DNA of 64,000 bases, from contig NZ_VSSS01000088.1 of the NCBI RefSeq assembly GCF_008123425.1, forward strand, positions 32,145 to 96,144, given 5' to 3'. How positions within the stretch are numbered: the stretch's first letter is position 1; every line of letters begins with the position of its first letter. Shown piece after piece: positions 18,080-27,209 of this stretch. Origin of the DNA: Bradyrhizobium rifense (GTDB lineage Bacteria; Pseudomonadota; Alphaproteobacteria; Rhizobiales; Xanthobacteraceae). Below the pieces are notes generated by a model that searched no databases, was not told the origin of the DNA, and saw nothing but the letters and a program-made list of their open reading frames with translations. Made by a program: the position numbers and the translations under genes.

Positions 18080-21037
18080 TCAGCTCAGTGCTTCGTCCAG
18101 GAATGCCTTCAACTGCGCCTGATGCTTGGACATCAGACCAGTGGCGGTCGCGGCGGAAGCGGCGCGGCCGACATAACGCGGACGCCGGCTCACGCCGTTC
18201 ACCTGGTTCATCACCCATTCCAGATAGGGCTCGATGAAGTGCCACGCACCCATGTTGCGCGGCTCTTCCTGGCACCAGATCACTTCGGCCTTCTTGAAGC
18301 GCGACAGCTCGGCCACCAGCGCCTTCAGCGGCACCGGATAGAGCTGCTCGACGCGCATCAAATAGATGTCGTCGATGCCGCGCTTCTCGCGCTCCTCGTA
18401 AAGGTCGTAATAGACCTTGCCGGTGCAGAGCACGATGCGGCGGATCTTGTCGTCCGGAACGAGCTTGATGGCCTCGTTCGGCAGCATCTGGGCGTCATCA
18501 TAGAGGATGCGGTGGAAGGTCGTTCCCTTTGCGAGCTCTTCGAGCCGCGACACGGCCCGCTTGTGACGCAGCAGCGACTTCGGCGTCATCAGGATCAGCG
18601 GCTTGCGGATCTCGCGATGCAGCTGGCGGCGCAGCACGTGGAAGTAGTTCGCCGGCGTGGTCGGATAGACCACCTGCATGTTGTCTTCCGCGCACATCTG
18701 GAGATAACGCTCCAGACGCGCCGAGGAATGCTCCGGTCCCTGACCCTCATAGCCATGCGGCAGCAGGCAGACGAGGCCGGACATGCGCAGCCATTTGCGT
18801 TCGCCAGAGGAGATGAACTGGTCGAACACGACCTGCGCACCGTTGGCGAAGTCGCCGAACTGGGCTTCCCACAGGGTCAGCGTGTTCGGCTCGGCGAGCG
18901 AATAGCCGTATTCGAAGCCGAGCACGGCTTCTTCCGACAGCAGCGAGTTGATGACCTCGTAATGGCCCTGCTCGTGGCCGAGATGGTTATATGGCGTGTA
19001 GCGGCTCTCGTCTTCCTGGTCGATCAGGACCGAGTGGCGCTGCGAGAAGGTGCCGCGCTCCGAGTCCTGGCCTGACAGGCGGACGTGATGGTTCTCGTTG
19101 AGCAGCGTGCAGAACGCCAGCGCCTCGCCGGTCGCCCAGTCGATGCCGGCACCGGTGTCGATCGCCTTTGAGCGGTTCTCGAGGAAACGCTGGATGGTGC
19201 GATGAACGCGGAAACCGTCCGGCACCTTGGTGATCTTGCGGCCGATGTCCTTCAGCTCGGTGACGTCGACGCCGGTGACACCGCGCCGCGCATCCTCTTC
19301 CTGATCGGCGATCTTGAAGCCGGCCCACTTGCCGTCGAGCCAGTCGGCCTTGTTCGGCTTGTAGGAGGTGCCGGCCTCGAACTCGGCATCGAGCCGCGCG
19401 CGCCAGTCGGCCTTGGCCTTGTCGACCTCGCCCTCGGTCATCACGCCTTCGCTGATCAGGCGGCGGGCATAGAGCTCAAGCGTTGTCGGATGGGCCGCGA
19501 TCTTCTTGTACATCACCGGCTGGGTGAACGCCGGCTCGTCGCCCTCGTTATGGCCGTGCCTGCGGTAGCAGAACATGTCGATGACGACGGGCTTGTGGAA
19601 TTTCTGCCGGAATTCGGTCGCGACCTTGGCCGCGAACACCACGGCTTCCGGATCGTCACCGTTCACGTGGAAGATCGGCGCGTCGATCATCTTCGCCACA
19701 TCCGACGGATAGGGCGAGGAGCGCGAGTAGCGCGGATAGGTGGTGAAGCCGATCTGGTTGTTGACGATGAAGTGCACGGAGCCGCCGGTGCGGTAGCCCT
19801 TCAGGTCGGACAGACCAAAACATTCCGCGACGACGCCCTGGCCGGCGAACGCGGCGTCGCCATGCATCAGCAGCGGCATCACCGAAATGCGCTGGTCCGG
19901 CGGATCGCCATGCTGGTCCTGCTTGGCGCGGACCTTGCCAAGCACGACGGGATCGACGATCTCGAGATGCGAGGGGTTCGCGGTCAGCGACAGATGGATG
20001 CGGTTGCCGTCGAACTCGCGGTCCGAGGACGCGCCGAGGTGATACTTGACGTCACCCGAGCCTTCGACCGCGTCGGGGTTGGCCGAGCCGCCCTTGAATT
20101 CATGGAACAGGGCGCGATGGGCCTTGCCCATCACCTGCGTCAGCACGTTGAGGCGGCCGCGATGCGGCATGCCGACCACGACTTCCTTCACGCCGAGATT
20201 GCCGCCGCGCTTGATGATCTGCTCGAGCGCGGGGATCAGCGATTCAGCACCGTCGAGACCGAAGCGCTTGGTGCCGGTGAACTTGGTGTCGCAGAACTTC
20301 TCGAAGCCTTCGGCTTCGACCAGCTTCATCAGGATGGCGCGGCGACCTTCGCGGGTGAACGATATCTCCTTGTCCAGCCCTTCGATGCGCTCCTGGATCC
20401 AGGCCTTCTGCGCAGCGTTGCTGATGTGCATGAACTCGACGCCAAGCGTCTGGCAGTAGGTGCGCTCGCAGATCGCGGTGATCTCGCGCAGGCTTGCGTA
20501 TTCGAGGCCGAGCACGTGATCGAGGAATATCTTGCGGTCGAAATCGGCCTCGCTGAAGCCGTAGGTGCGGGGATCGAGCTCTTCGCGGTTGCGCGGGGCC
20601 TCGATGCCGAGCGGATCGAGCTTGGCGTGGAAGTGGCCGCGCATGCGGTAGGAGCGGATCAGCATCAGCGCGCGGACGGAGTCGCGCGTGGCCTGGAGCA
20701 CGTCGGCGGAAGAGACATCCGCGCCCTTGGCCTGCGCCTTGGCGGCGATCTTGGCGCCGACCGCCTTTTCGACTTCCGCCCAGTTGCCGTCGAGCGCGGA
20801 GGTCAGGTCGTCCTTCGGCGTCAGCGGCCAGTTGGCGCGCTCCCAGGACGGGCCCTCGGCGTTCTTCCGGACGTCAGCGGGCTGGTCGTTGAGGCTCTTG
20901 AAGAACTCCTGCCACTCGGCGTCGACCGAGGACGGATCCTTCTCGTAGCGGGCGTAGATTTCGTCGATGTAGGTGGCGTTGGTGCCCTGCAAAAAGGAGG
21001 AGAGGGCAAAGGCTGCGTTCGCGTCCTGGCGAGACAT
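18080..21037 (-). CDS. sucA: 2-oxoglutarate dehydrogenase E1
   Basis: A 985-residue thiamine-diphosphate enzyme that decarboxylates 2-oxoglutarate and passes the succinyl group to SucB lipoate. The N-terminal segment FLQGTNATYIDEIYARYE is the E2-binding type. GMPHRGRLNVL, the TPP/Mg site around GDAAFAGQG, and QEEPRNMGAWHFIEPYLE near the C-terminus are conserved. Length fits alphaproteobacterial SucA. It lies between sucD and sucB on the same strand. Confidence 0.97.
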   Translation of the reverse strand: MSRQDANAAFALSSFLQGTNATYIDEIYARYEKDPSSVDAEWQEFFKSLNDQPADVRKNAEGPSWERANWPLTPKDDLTSALDGNWAEVEKAVGAKIAAKAQAKGADVSSADVLQATRDSVRALMLIRSYRMRGHFHAKLDPLGIEAPRNREELDPRTYGFSEADFDRKIFLDHVLGLEYASLREITAICERTYCQTLGVEFMHISNAAQKAWIQERIEGLDKEISFTREGRRAILMKLVEAEGFEKFCDTKFTGTKRFGLDGAESLIPALEQIIKRGGNLGVKEVVVGMPHRGRLNVLTQVMGKAHRALFHEFKGGSANPDAVEGSGDVKYHLGASSDREFDGNRIHLSLTANPSHLEIVDPVVLGKVRAKQDQHGDPPDQRISVMPLLMHGDAAFAGQGVVAECFGLSDLKGYRTGGSVHFIVNNQIGFTTYPRYSRSSPYPSDVAKMIDAPIFHVNGDDPEAVVFAAKVATEFRQKFHKPVVIDMFCYRRHGHNEGDEPAFTQPVMYKKIAAHPTTLELYARRLISEGVMTEGEVDKAKADWRARLDAEFEAGTSYKPNKADWLDGKWAGFKIADQEEDARRGVTGVDVTELKDIGRKITKVPDGFRVHRTIQRFLENRSKAIDTGAGIDWATGEALAFCTLLNENHHVRLSGQDSERGTFSQRHSVLIDQEDESRYTPYNHLGHEQGHYEVINSLLSEEAVLGFEYGYSLAEPNTLTLWEAQFGDFANGAQVVFDQFISSGERKWLRMSGLVCLLPHGYEGQGPEHSSARLERYLQMCAEDNMQVVYPTTPANYFHVLRRQLHREIRKPLILMTPKSLLRHKRAVSRLEELAKGTTFHRILYDDAQMLPNEAIKLVPDDKIRRIVLCTGKVYYDLYEEREKRGIDDIYLMRVEQLYPVPLKALVAELSRFKKAEVIWCQEEPRNMGAWHFIEPYLEWVMNQVNGVSRRPRYVGRAASAATATGLMSKHQAQLKAFLDEALS

Positions 21038-21083
21038 ACTTGAGTTCCTGGCGATTTCGGTTCGCGCATAACAAACGGCGCTG

Positions 21084-21113
21084 GCGCTGAGCTCCCCGGC
21101 AGAGGCTCAGCGC
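21084..21113 (-). promoter_or_regulatory. Hairpin in the sucD-sucA intergenic region
   Basis: A perfect 9-bp stem GCGCTGAGC / GCTCAGCGC with a 12-base loop lies in the 137 bases between sucD and sucA. It lacks a U-run. Together with the structure at 18018 it could set different mRNA levels for sucCD, sucA and sucB. Confidence 0.5.
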
Positions 21114-21174
21114 GACAGGCACCATTTACCCTATTTGCTGCGAAACTTCGCCCGGAAAAGTACGAAGGAGTGAA

Positions 21175-22059
21175 TTAGCCTTTCAATTTTTCGGCAAGCG
21201 TATGGCCGAGGCGCGCGGGCGACGGCGACACTGTAATCCCTGCGGATTTCATCGCGTCGGTCTTGGAACCGGCGTCGCCCTTGCCGCCCGAAATGATCGC
21301 GCCGGCATGGCCCATGCGGCGGCCGGGAGGTGCGGTCACGCCGGCGATGAAACCGACCATCGGCTTCTTGCGGCCGCGCTTGGCCTCGTCCTTGAGGAAT
21401 TGGGCGGCGTCTTCCTCGGCGGAACCGCCGATCTCGCCGATCATGATGATCGATTCGGTCTTGGGGTCGGCCAGCAGCATCTCGAGGACGTCGATGAACT
21501 CGGTGCCCTTGACCGGGTCGCCGCCGATGCCGACCGCGGTGGTCTGGCCGAGGCCTTCCTGCGAGGTCTGGAACACGGCTTCGTAGGTCAGCGTGCCCGA
21601 GCGGGAGACGATGCCGACGGAGCCGGTCTTGAAGATGTTGGCCGGCATGATGCCGATCTTGCACTCGCCGGCGGTCATTACGCCCGGGCAGTTCGGCCCG
21701 ATCAGACGCGACTTGGAGGCCGCGAGCGAGCGCTTCACGCGCACCATGTCGATGACCGGGATGCCCTCGGTGATGCAGACGATCAGCGGGACCTCGGCGT
21801 CGATGGCTTCGCAGATCGCGTCGGCTGCGCCCGGCGGCGGCACGTAGATCACCGATGCATCCGCGCCGGTCTTCTCACGCGCCTCGCGGACGGTGTCGAA
21901 CACCGGCAGGTTCAGATGGGTCGCGCCGCCTTTGCCGGGCGACGTGCCGCCGACCATCTTGGTGCCATAGGCAATCGCGGCTTCGGAGTGGAAGGTGCCG
22001 TTCTTGCCGGTGAAGCCCTGGCAGATGACCTTGGTGTTCTTGTCGATCAGGATGGACAT
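21175..22059 (-). CDS. sucD: Succinyl-CoA synthetase subunit alpha
   Basis: A 294-residue subunit that binds CoA and carries the phosphohistidine. The CoA-binding Rossmann domain contains QGFTGKNGTFHSE; the active-site His lies in GHAGAIISGGKG near residue 250; GPNCPGVMT is typical of SucD. Substrate-level phosphorylation from succinyl-CoA yields ATP or GTP. It is 34 bases downstream of a DUF1579 gene and not directly of sucC. Confidence 0.97.
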   Translation of the reverse strand: MSILIDKNTKVICQGFTGKNGTFHSEAAIAYGTKMVGGTSPGKGGATHLNLPVFDTVREAREKTGADASVIYVPPPGAADAICEAIDAEVPLIVCITEGIPVIDMVRVKRSLAASKSRLIGPNCPGVMTAGECKIGIMPANIFKTGSVGIVSRSGTLTYEAVFQTSQEGLGQTTAVGIGGDPVKGTEFIDVLEMLLADPKTESIIMIGEIGGSAEEDAAQFLKDEAKRGRKKPMVGFIAGVTAPPGRRMGHAGAIISGGKGDAGSKTDAMKSAGITVSPSPARLGHTLAEKLKG

Positions 22060-22093
22060 GAGGTGTGCTTTCGCGAAACTAACGAGTGAGAGG

Positions 22094-22573
22094 TCAGTGG
22101 ATGCGGCGGTAGACGCCGGTGAGCACGTCAGCCCAGCCTTCCGCGTCCGGCGAGAACTGGATCTTCAACGAGTAGGAATTGTCGTCGATGATCTCATAGA
22201 CGTGGCGCGCATTGCCGCGGAGCGAGCCGCGCACCAGCGTCAGGGTCTTGCCGACCCACCCGCCGGACGCGGGCGAGGGCGGCGTGTAGCCGAGTGAATC
22301 GTACCAGAACAATTTGTAGGTCCGGTCCTCGCGGTCCCAGGTGAAGATGCCGTGGGTGGCGAAGGCCTGCTTGCCGTCGCGCATCTGGATCGCGTCCTGG
22401 ATCAGATAGAACCCATTGAGATCCATGCGCGCCACGGTGCGCGAGGTCGCCTGCCCGCCTTCGGTCCAGCGCGACGGAAAGACCACCTCTTCGCCATTCC
22501 ATTCGCCGGCGAACGCGGCGAGACGCGCATGCTCTGCAAGTGGGGCTGATGCGGCGAGATGGTCTTGGGCCAT
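22094..22573 (-). CDS. DUF1579-like protein inserted between sucC and sucD
   Basis: A 159-residue soluble protein without signal sequence or membrane segments. It begins with a helix, then LAAFAGEWNGEEVVFPS; tryptophans, aromatic strands (HGIFTWDREDRTYKLFWYDS) and a C-terminal strand-rich part (ADVLTGVYRRIH) suggest a beta-barrel of the DUF1579/lipocalin-like type. It starts 4 bases after sucC and stops 34 bases before sucD, so it is firmly in the operon. No enzymatic role is known; ligand binding is a guess. Confidence 0.75.
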   Translation of the reverse strand: MAQDHLAASAPLAEHARLAAFAGEWNGEEVVFPSRWTEGGQATSRTVARMDLNGFYLIQDAIQMRDGKQAFATHGIFTWDREDRTYKLFWYDSLGYTPPSPASGGWVGKTLTLVRGSLRGNARHVYEIIDDNSYSLKIQFSPDAEGWADVLTGVYRRIH

Positions 22574-22577
22574 GGCC

Positions 22578-23774
22578 TTAGCCTCCCTGGACGGCCTTCA
22601 CGATCTTCTGCGCGGCGTCGTCGAGATTGTCGGCAGGCACCACGTTCAGGCCGGATTCACGGATGATCTTCTTGCCGAGCTCGACATTGGTGCCTTCGAG
22701 GCGAACCACCAGCGGCACGCTGAGGCCGACCTCGCGCACGGCGGCGGTGACGCCCTCGGCGATCACGTCGCACTTCATGATACCACCGAAGATGTTGACC
22801 AGGATGCCCTTCACGTTGGGATCCGCGGTGATGATCTTGAACGCGGCCGCGACCTTCTCCTTGCTGGCGCTGCCGCCGACGTCGAGGAAGTTCGCCGGCG
22901 CCATGCCGTAGAGCTTGATGATGTCCATCGTCGCCATGGCGAGACCGGCGCCGTTGACCATGCAGCCGATATTGCCGTCGAGGGTGACGTAGTTGAGGTC
23001 GTACTTGGACGCCTCGATTTCCTTGGCGTCTTCCTCGGTCTCGTCGCGCAGCGCGAGCACTTCGGGATGACGGAACAGCGCGTTGTCGTCGAACGACACC
23101 TTGGCGTCGAGCACGCGGAGCTGGCCCTGCTTGGTCACGACCAGCGGGTTGATCTCCAGCATCGACATGTCCTTGGCGACGAAGGCGGCGTAGAGCTGCG
23201 CGGTGAGCTTCTCGGCCTGCTTGGCGAGATCACCGGAGAGCTTCAGCGCGTTGGCGACGGTGCGGCCGTGATGGCCCATGATGCCGGTCGCGGGATCGAC
23301 CGAGAAGGTCACGATCTTCTCAGGACTGTTGTGCGCGACGTCCTCGATGTTGACGCCGCCTTCGGTCGAGACCACGAACGAGACGCGCGAGGTCTCGCGG
23401 TCGACCAGGATCGAGAGGTAGAACTCCTTGTCGATGTCGGAGCCGTCCTCGATGTAGAGGTGGTTGACCTGCTTGCCGGCGGCGCCGGTCTGGATCGTCA
23501 CGAGGGTGGCGCCGAGCATCTGCTTGGCGAATTCGGAGACCTCAGCGGCCGACTTGGCGATACGGACGCCGCCCTTGTCGCCAGCCGAGGCTTCCTTGAA
23601 CTTGCCCTTGCCGCGGCCGCCGGCATGGATCTGGCTCTTCACCACCCAGACCGGGCCCGGGAGAGCCTTGGCGGCGGCTTCCGCGTCAGCGGCCTTCAGG
23701 ACCGGAACGCCCTTCGAGATCGCTACGCCGAACTCGTTCAGCAGCGCTTTGGCCTGATATTCATGGATATTCAT
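22578..23774 (-). CDS. sucC: Succinyl-CoA synthetase subunit beta (ADP-forming)
   Basis: A 398-residue ATP-grasp subunit that binds nucleotide and succinate. The N-terminus MNIHEYQAKALLNEFGV is diagnostic; KSQIHAGGRGKG supplies nucleotide contacts; LEINPLVVT and NIFGGIMKCD are conserved, the latter near the succinate site. Length is standard. It heads the sucC-DUF1579-sucD-sucA-sucB series, 215 bases downstream of mdh, from which it is separated by a terminator-like hairpin. Confidence 0.97.
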   Translation of the reverse strand: MNIHEYQAKALLNEFGVAISKGVPVLKAADAEAAAKALPGPVWVVKSQIHAGGRGKGKFKEASAGDKGGVRIAKSAAEVSEFAKQMLGATLVTIQTGAAGKQVNHLYIEDGSDIDKEFYLSILVDRETSRVSFVVSTEGGVNIEDVAHNSPEKIVTFSVDPATGIMGHHGRTVANALKLSGDLAKQAEKLTAQLYAAFVAKDMSMLEINPLVVTKQGQLRVLDAKVSFDDNALFRHPEVLALRDETEEDAKEIEASKYDLNYVTLDGNIGCMVNGAGLAMATMDIIKLYGMAPANFLDVGGSASKEKVAAAFKIITADPNVKGILVNIFGGIMKCDVIAEGVTAAVREVGLSVPLVVRLEGTNVELGKKIIRESGLNVVPADNLDDAAQKIVKAVQGG

Positions 23775-23940
23775 ATGGTCGCTCCCTGAACCCGCGGGCG
23801 GTGACCCCTAGGGGCCCACCTCAGTCTTGTGGCTGGCATACCATATACCACAGGAACTGCAACCCGGATTCTCTGACATCGAAATCGCGGAACCGGAACC
23901 CGCCCAGCCTTCAACAACGGTTGCAGCCGGGGTCCGGAAA

Positions 23941-23976
23941 TGAAACCGCCGAAGACCGGGTTTCGATCTTCGGCGG
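23941..23976 (-). terminator. Probable terminator of mdh
   Basis: A perfect 10-bp stem CCGCCGAAGA / TCTTCGGCGG with an 11-base loop starts 13 bases after the mdh stop; only three U residues follow directly, so termination may be partial and allow read-through into sucC. Confidence 0.6.
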
Positions 23977-23989
23977 GGATTGTTTGCCC

Positions 23990-24958
23990 TTAGCGGCCGA
24001 GAAGATCGGGTGCGATCTTCTTGCAGGCATCGACGAGGCCCTGCACCGCGCCGACGGACTTGTCGAAGGCCTCGCGGTCCTTGCCGGTGAGCTCGATCTC
24101 GACGACGCGCTCGACGCCCTTGGCGCCGATCACGACGGGCACGCCGACATACATGTCCTTCACGCCGTATTCGCCGTTGAGGTAGGCAGCCGAGGCCAGC
24201 ACGCGCTTCTTGTCGCGCAGATAGCTCTCCGCCATAGCGATGGCCGAAGCGGCCGGCGCGTAGAAGGCCGAGCCGGTCTTGAGCAGATTGACGATCTCGG
24301 CGCCGCCGTTGCGGGTGCGGTCGACGATCTCGTCGAGGCGCGCCTGCGAGGTCCAGCCCATCTTGACGAGGTCGGGCAGCGGGATGCCCGCGACGGTGGA
24401 GTACTTCACCAGCGGCACCATGGTGTCGCCATGGCCGCCGAGCACGAAGGCAGTGACGTCTTCAACCGAGACGTTGAACTCGTCGGCCAGGAAGTAGCGG
24501 AAGCGCGAGGAATCCAGCACGCCGGCCATGCCGACGACCTTCTTGTGCGGAAGGCCCGAGGCCTTCTGCAGCGCCCAGACCATGGCGTCGAGCGGGTTGG
24601 TGATGCAGATGACGAAGGCGTCGGGGGCGTACTTCTTGATGCCGGCACCGACCTGCTCCATGACCTTGAGGTTGATGGAGAGGAGGTCGTCGCGGCTCAT
24701 GCCGGGCTTGCGCGGCACGCCGGCGGTGACGATGCAGACCTTGGCGTTGTCCAGGGCCTCGTAGGAGTTGGCGCCGGTATAGTGCGCGTCGAAACCGTCG
24801 ACCGGCGAGGACTGCGCGATGTCGAGCGCCTTGCCCTGCGGCACGCCCTCGGCGATGTCGAACATCACGACGTCGCCCAGTTCTTTCAGGCCGATGAGGT
24901 GAGCCAGCGTTCCGCCGATCTGGCCGGAGCCAATCAAAGCAATCTTGTCGCGCGCCAT
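23990..24958 (-). CDS. mdh: Malate dehydrogenase
   Basis: A 322-residue NAD-dependent, LDH-like malate dehydrogenase. The nucleotide motif GSGQIGGTLA is near the N-terminus; the substrate loop has GVPRKPGMSRDDLL, whose Arg selects malate over lactate; the catalytic His lies in GGHGDTMVPL. ATG 24958 yields the family N-terminus MARDKIALIG and has AAAGGA upstream. In alphaproteobacteria this gene leads the sucCDAB region, as here. Confidence 0.96.
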   Translation of the reverse strand: MARDKIALIGSGQIGGTLAHLIGLKELGDVVMFDIAEGVPQGKALDIAQSSPVDGFDAHYTGANSYEALDNAKVCIVTAGVPRKPGMSRDDLLSINLKVMEQVGAGIKKYAPDAFVICITNPLDAMVWALQKASGLPHKKVVGMAGVLDSSRFRYFLADEFNVSVEDVTAFVLGGHGDTMVPLVKYSTVAGIPLPDLVKMGWTSQARLDEIVDRTRNGGAEIVNLLKTGSAFYAPAASAIAMAESYLRDKKRVLASAAYLNGEYGVKDMYVGVPVVIGAKGVERVVEIELTGKDREAFDKSVGAVQGLVDACKKIAPDLLGR

Positions 24959-25080
24959 GTGAACCTGTCCTTTAGACACGTGAGGGAAAAACTGAATGGG
25001 TGGTTATCCCTTTCGCTTCCGCCGTTCAAGTCGGTGGATGCCCATTTGTCGGGCTTGCTGATGCCTGGGGCACGCAGCCC

Positions 25081-25168
25081 TGTCATTCTCTGGCGCGCGG
25101 GCGCTAACCCGAAAGCCACGCACCGGAGTCCGGGCGCGCCCGCGAAGGCGGACCGTCCCGGAATGACA
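25081..25168. repeat. Degenerate inverted repetitive element (TGTCATTC type)
   Basis: Ends TGTCATTC and GAATGACA flank GC-rich, partly complementary sequence (GGCGCGCGGGCGC versus CGGGCGCGCC). It lies between zapE and mdh. It looks like an eroded member of the dispersed elements in this chromosome. Confidence 0.55.
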
Positions 25169-25185
25169 GCGCTGGCAAATAGGAC

Positions 25186-26373
25186 TTAAGTCTCCACCAG
25201 GCCCTTGGTGGAGCCACTGGCGGTGGAATCCTTGCGGCCGTGAGCCAGCGCCAGATAGGATTCCGAGCTCATCTCGATCAGGCGCGACGAGGTCCGCTTG
25301 AACTCCATCGCCTCGGTGCCCTCGTGGGCGAGGTAGAGCGAGATCGGGTTGGCATCGGCCGAGGCCATCAGCTTCACGGCATTGTCATAGAGCGTGTCGA
25401 TCAGCGTGATGAAGCGCTTGGCGGCGTTGCGCTGGGAGAAGTCCATCACTGGAATATGGTCGACCAGGATGGTGTGATAGTCGTGCGCCAGCCTGAGGTA
25501 GTCGGATGCGCCGAGCGGCTTCTCGCAGAGATCGGCGAACGGAAACCGCGCGACGCCATGGGCCGAGCACGGCACGTGCAGGGTGCGGCCCTTGATCGAA
25601 ATGTCGCGCGACTTGCATTTGGCGTTGCCGGTCATCTTCGACCAGGCGCGGTCGAGCGCGGCATCGGCATCGCCGTCCGCCGGCGTCAGCCACATCGGTA
25701 CGCCCTGAAGTTTCTCCAGCCGGAAATCCGTGCGCGCATCCAGCCGCCGCACGTCCATGTGGTCGGTGATCTGCTTGATGAAGGGCAGGAACAGCGCGCG
25801 GTTCAAGCCGCCCTTGTAGAGATCGTCGGGCGCGACGTTGGAGGTCGCGACCACGACGGTGCCGAGCTCGAACAATTTAGCGAACAGGCGTCCCAGGATC
25901 ATCGCGTCGGCGATGTCGGTGACGTGGAATTCGTCGAAGCAGAGCAGCCAGCTCTCCTCGAAGATCGCGTGCGCGGTCAGCGCGATGACATCGCCGTCGG
26001 CGGTCTCGCCGCGCGCGATGCTCTGGCGATAGTCGTAGATGTGCTCATGCACGTCCGCCATGAATTCGTGGAAATGCGCGCGCCGCTTGTGCTCGACGGT
26101 GGAGTGCTGGAAGAACAGATCCATCAGCATGGTCTTGCCGCGGCCGACCTCGCCATGGACATAGAGCCCGTGCGGCGCCTCATCCTTGTCACTGCCGCTG
26201 AACAGACGGCTGAGCAGGCCCTGCTTGCGCTGCGGCTTGTAGTTCGCGAGCCGCAGGTCGAGCGCGGCATAGGCCTCGGCGACTTCGGCCTGCGCAGCGT
26301 CAGGCTCGATCGCGCCGGACGCGATCTGGGCCTGATACGCTTCGCTGAAAGAGGAGTTTTGGGTGGAGAGCAT
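25186..26373 (-). CDS. zapE: Cell division protein ZapE (AFG1-like ATPase)
   Basis: A 395-residue P-loop ATPase. The Walker A motif is GEVGRGKTMLMD near residue 82; the Walker B region is LLCFDEFHVTDIADAM; AHFHEFMADVHE precedes it, as in ZapE/AFG1. In bacteria ZapE modulates FtsZ rings, and mitochondrial homologues act in protein quality control. Length matches alphaproteobacterial members. It lies upstream of mdh on the same strand but is separated from it by 227 bases and a repeat. Confidence 0.92.
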   Translation of the reverse strand: MLSTQNSSFSEAYQAQIASGAIEPDAAQAEVAEAYAALDLRLANYKPQRKQGLLSRLFSGSDKDEAPHGLYVHGEVGRGKTMLMDLFFQHSTVEHKRRAHFHEFMADVHEHIYDYRQSIARGETADGDVIALTAHAIFEESWLLCFDEFHVTDIADAMILGRLFAKLFELGTVVVATSNVAPDDLYKGGLNRALFLPFIKQITDHMDVRRLDARTDFRLEKLQGVPMWLTPADGDADAALDRAWSKMTGNAKCKSRDISIKGRTLHVPCSAHGVARFPFADLCEKPLGASDYLRLAHDYHTILVDHIPVMDFSQRNAAKRFITLIDTLYDNAVKLMASADANPISLYLAHEGTEAMEFKRTSSRLIEMSSESYLALAHGRKDSTASGSTKGLVET

Positions 26374-26497
26374 CGCTCTTTACCGCCAGAGACCGGCGGA
26401 AATTGCAAGCCGTCAATTGGTGCGGGGCGCTATGCGTTCCGCGTCCCAGACGCTGCAGCGCGCGGGACCCACTATTTCGTTCATCGTGGAGCGGACG

Positions 26498-27034
26498 TCA
26501 CTCACACAGCTCGTAGGCGTCCTCAACGACATACGGACCACCGCCGGTCGATGCGCGTGACGAGAACAGCACGAACCGCTCCGCCATAAACGCCTTGCTC
26601 GGGAAGTAGCCGCGCAGCGAGAGATAGTCGGCGACGTCACGGTCGGTGGCGTCATGCAGCCGGGCCAGCGTGACATGCGGAATGAATTTGCGCCCTTCGG
26701 GATCGAGGCCGATCCGCTGCATCATGCGTTCGAGCTCGGCCTGCAAATCCATCAGCGGCTTGCTCGGCGCGATGGTGGCGACCACCGCGCGCGGCTTGCG
26801 ACCGCCGAAGCTTTGCAGGCCCTGCACTTTCACTTCGAAAGGCTTGCGGTCGACGCGAAACAGCATCGACGCGATCTCGTTGGCGGAGATGCCATCGATA
26901 TCGCCGATGAAGCGCAGGGTGACGTGATAATTTTCGGGATCGATCCAGCGGGCGCCTGGAAGGCCACCTCGCAAATTGGAAAGCGTCTGGCAGACCTCGG
27001 TCGGGATTTCCAGACCAGTGAACAAACGCGGCAT
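26498..27034 (-). CDS. thpR: RNA 2',3'-cyclic phosphodiesterase
   Basis: A 178-residue 2H phosphoesterase with both catalytic motifs, HVTLRF near residue 43 and HVTLARL near 128. ThpR/LigT proteins hydrolyse 2',3'-cyclic phosphates at RNA ends. ATG 27034 gives the normal start MPRLFTGLEIP; further upstream codons are not conserved. Single gene, 124 bases from zapE. Confidence 0.92.
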   Translation of the reverse strand: MPRLFTGLEIPTEVCQTLSNLRGGLPGARWIDPENYHVTLRFIGDIDGISANEIASMLFRVDRKPFEVKVQGLQSFGGRKPRAVVATIAPSKPLMDLQAELERMMQRIGLDPEGRKFIPHVTLARLHDATDRDVADYLSLRGYFPSKAFMAERFVLFSSRASTGGGPYVVEDAYELCE

Positions 27035-27209
27035 CGTTTCGCACTCCCGATGCTTGGGCATGATCCGAGGGTAAGGATCATATCCAAATTTTAGAGCCGG
27101 CGACGAATCATCTGTACTTCAATTCCTATCGCAGTTGTGTGACTCTGCGAAGAGTGCCTAACGCTACACCGGGAAAACCCTGGTTGTTAGGGTTAGCATT
27201 GCCTGCTTT

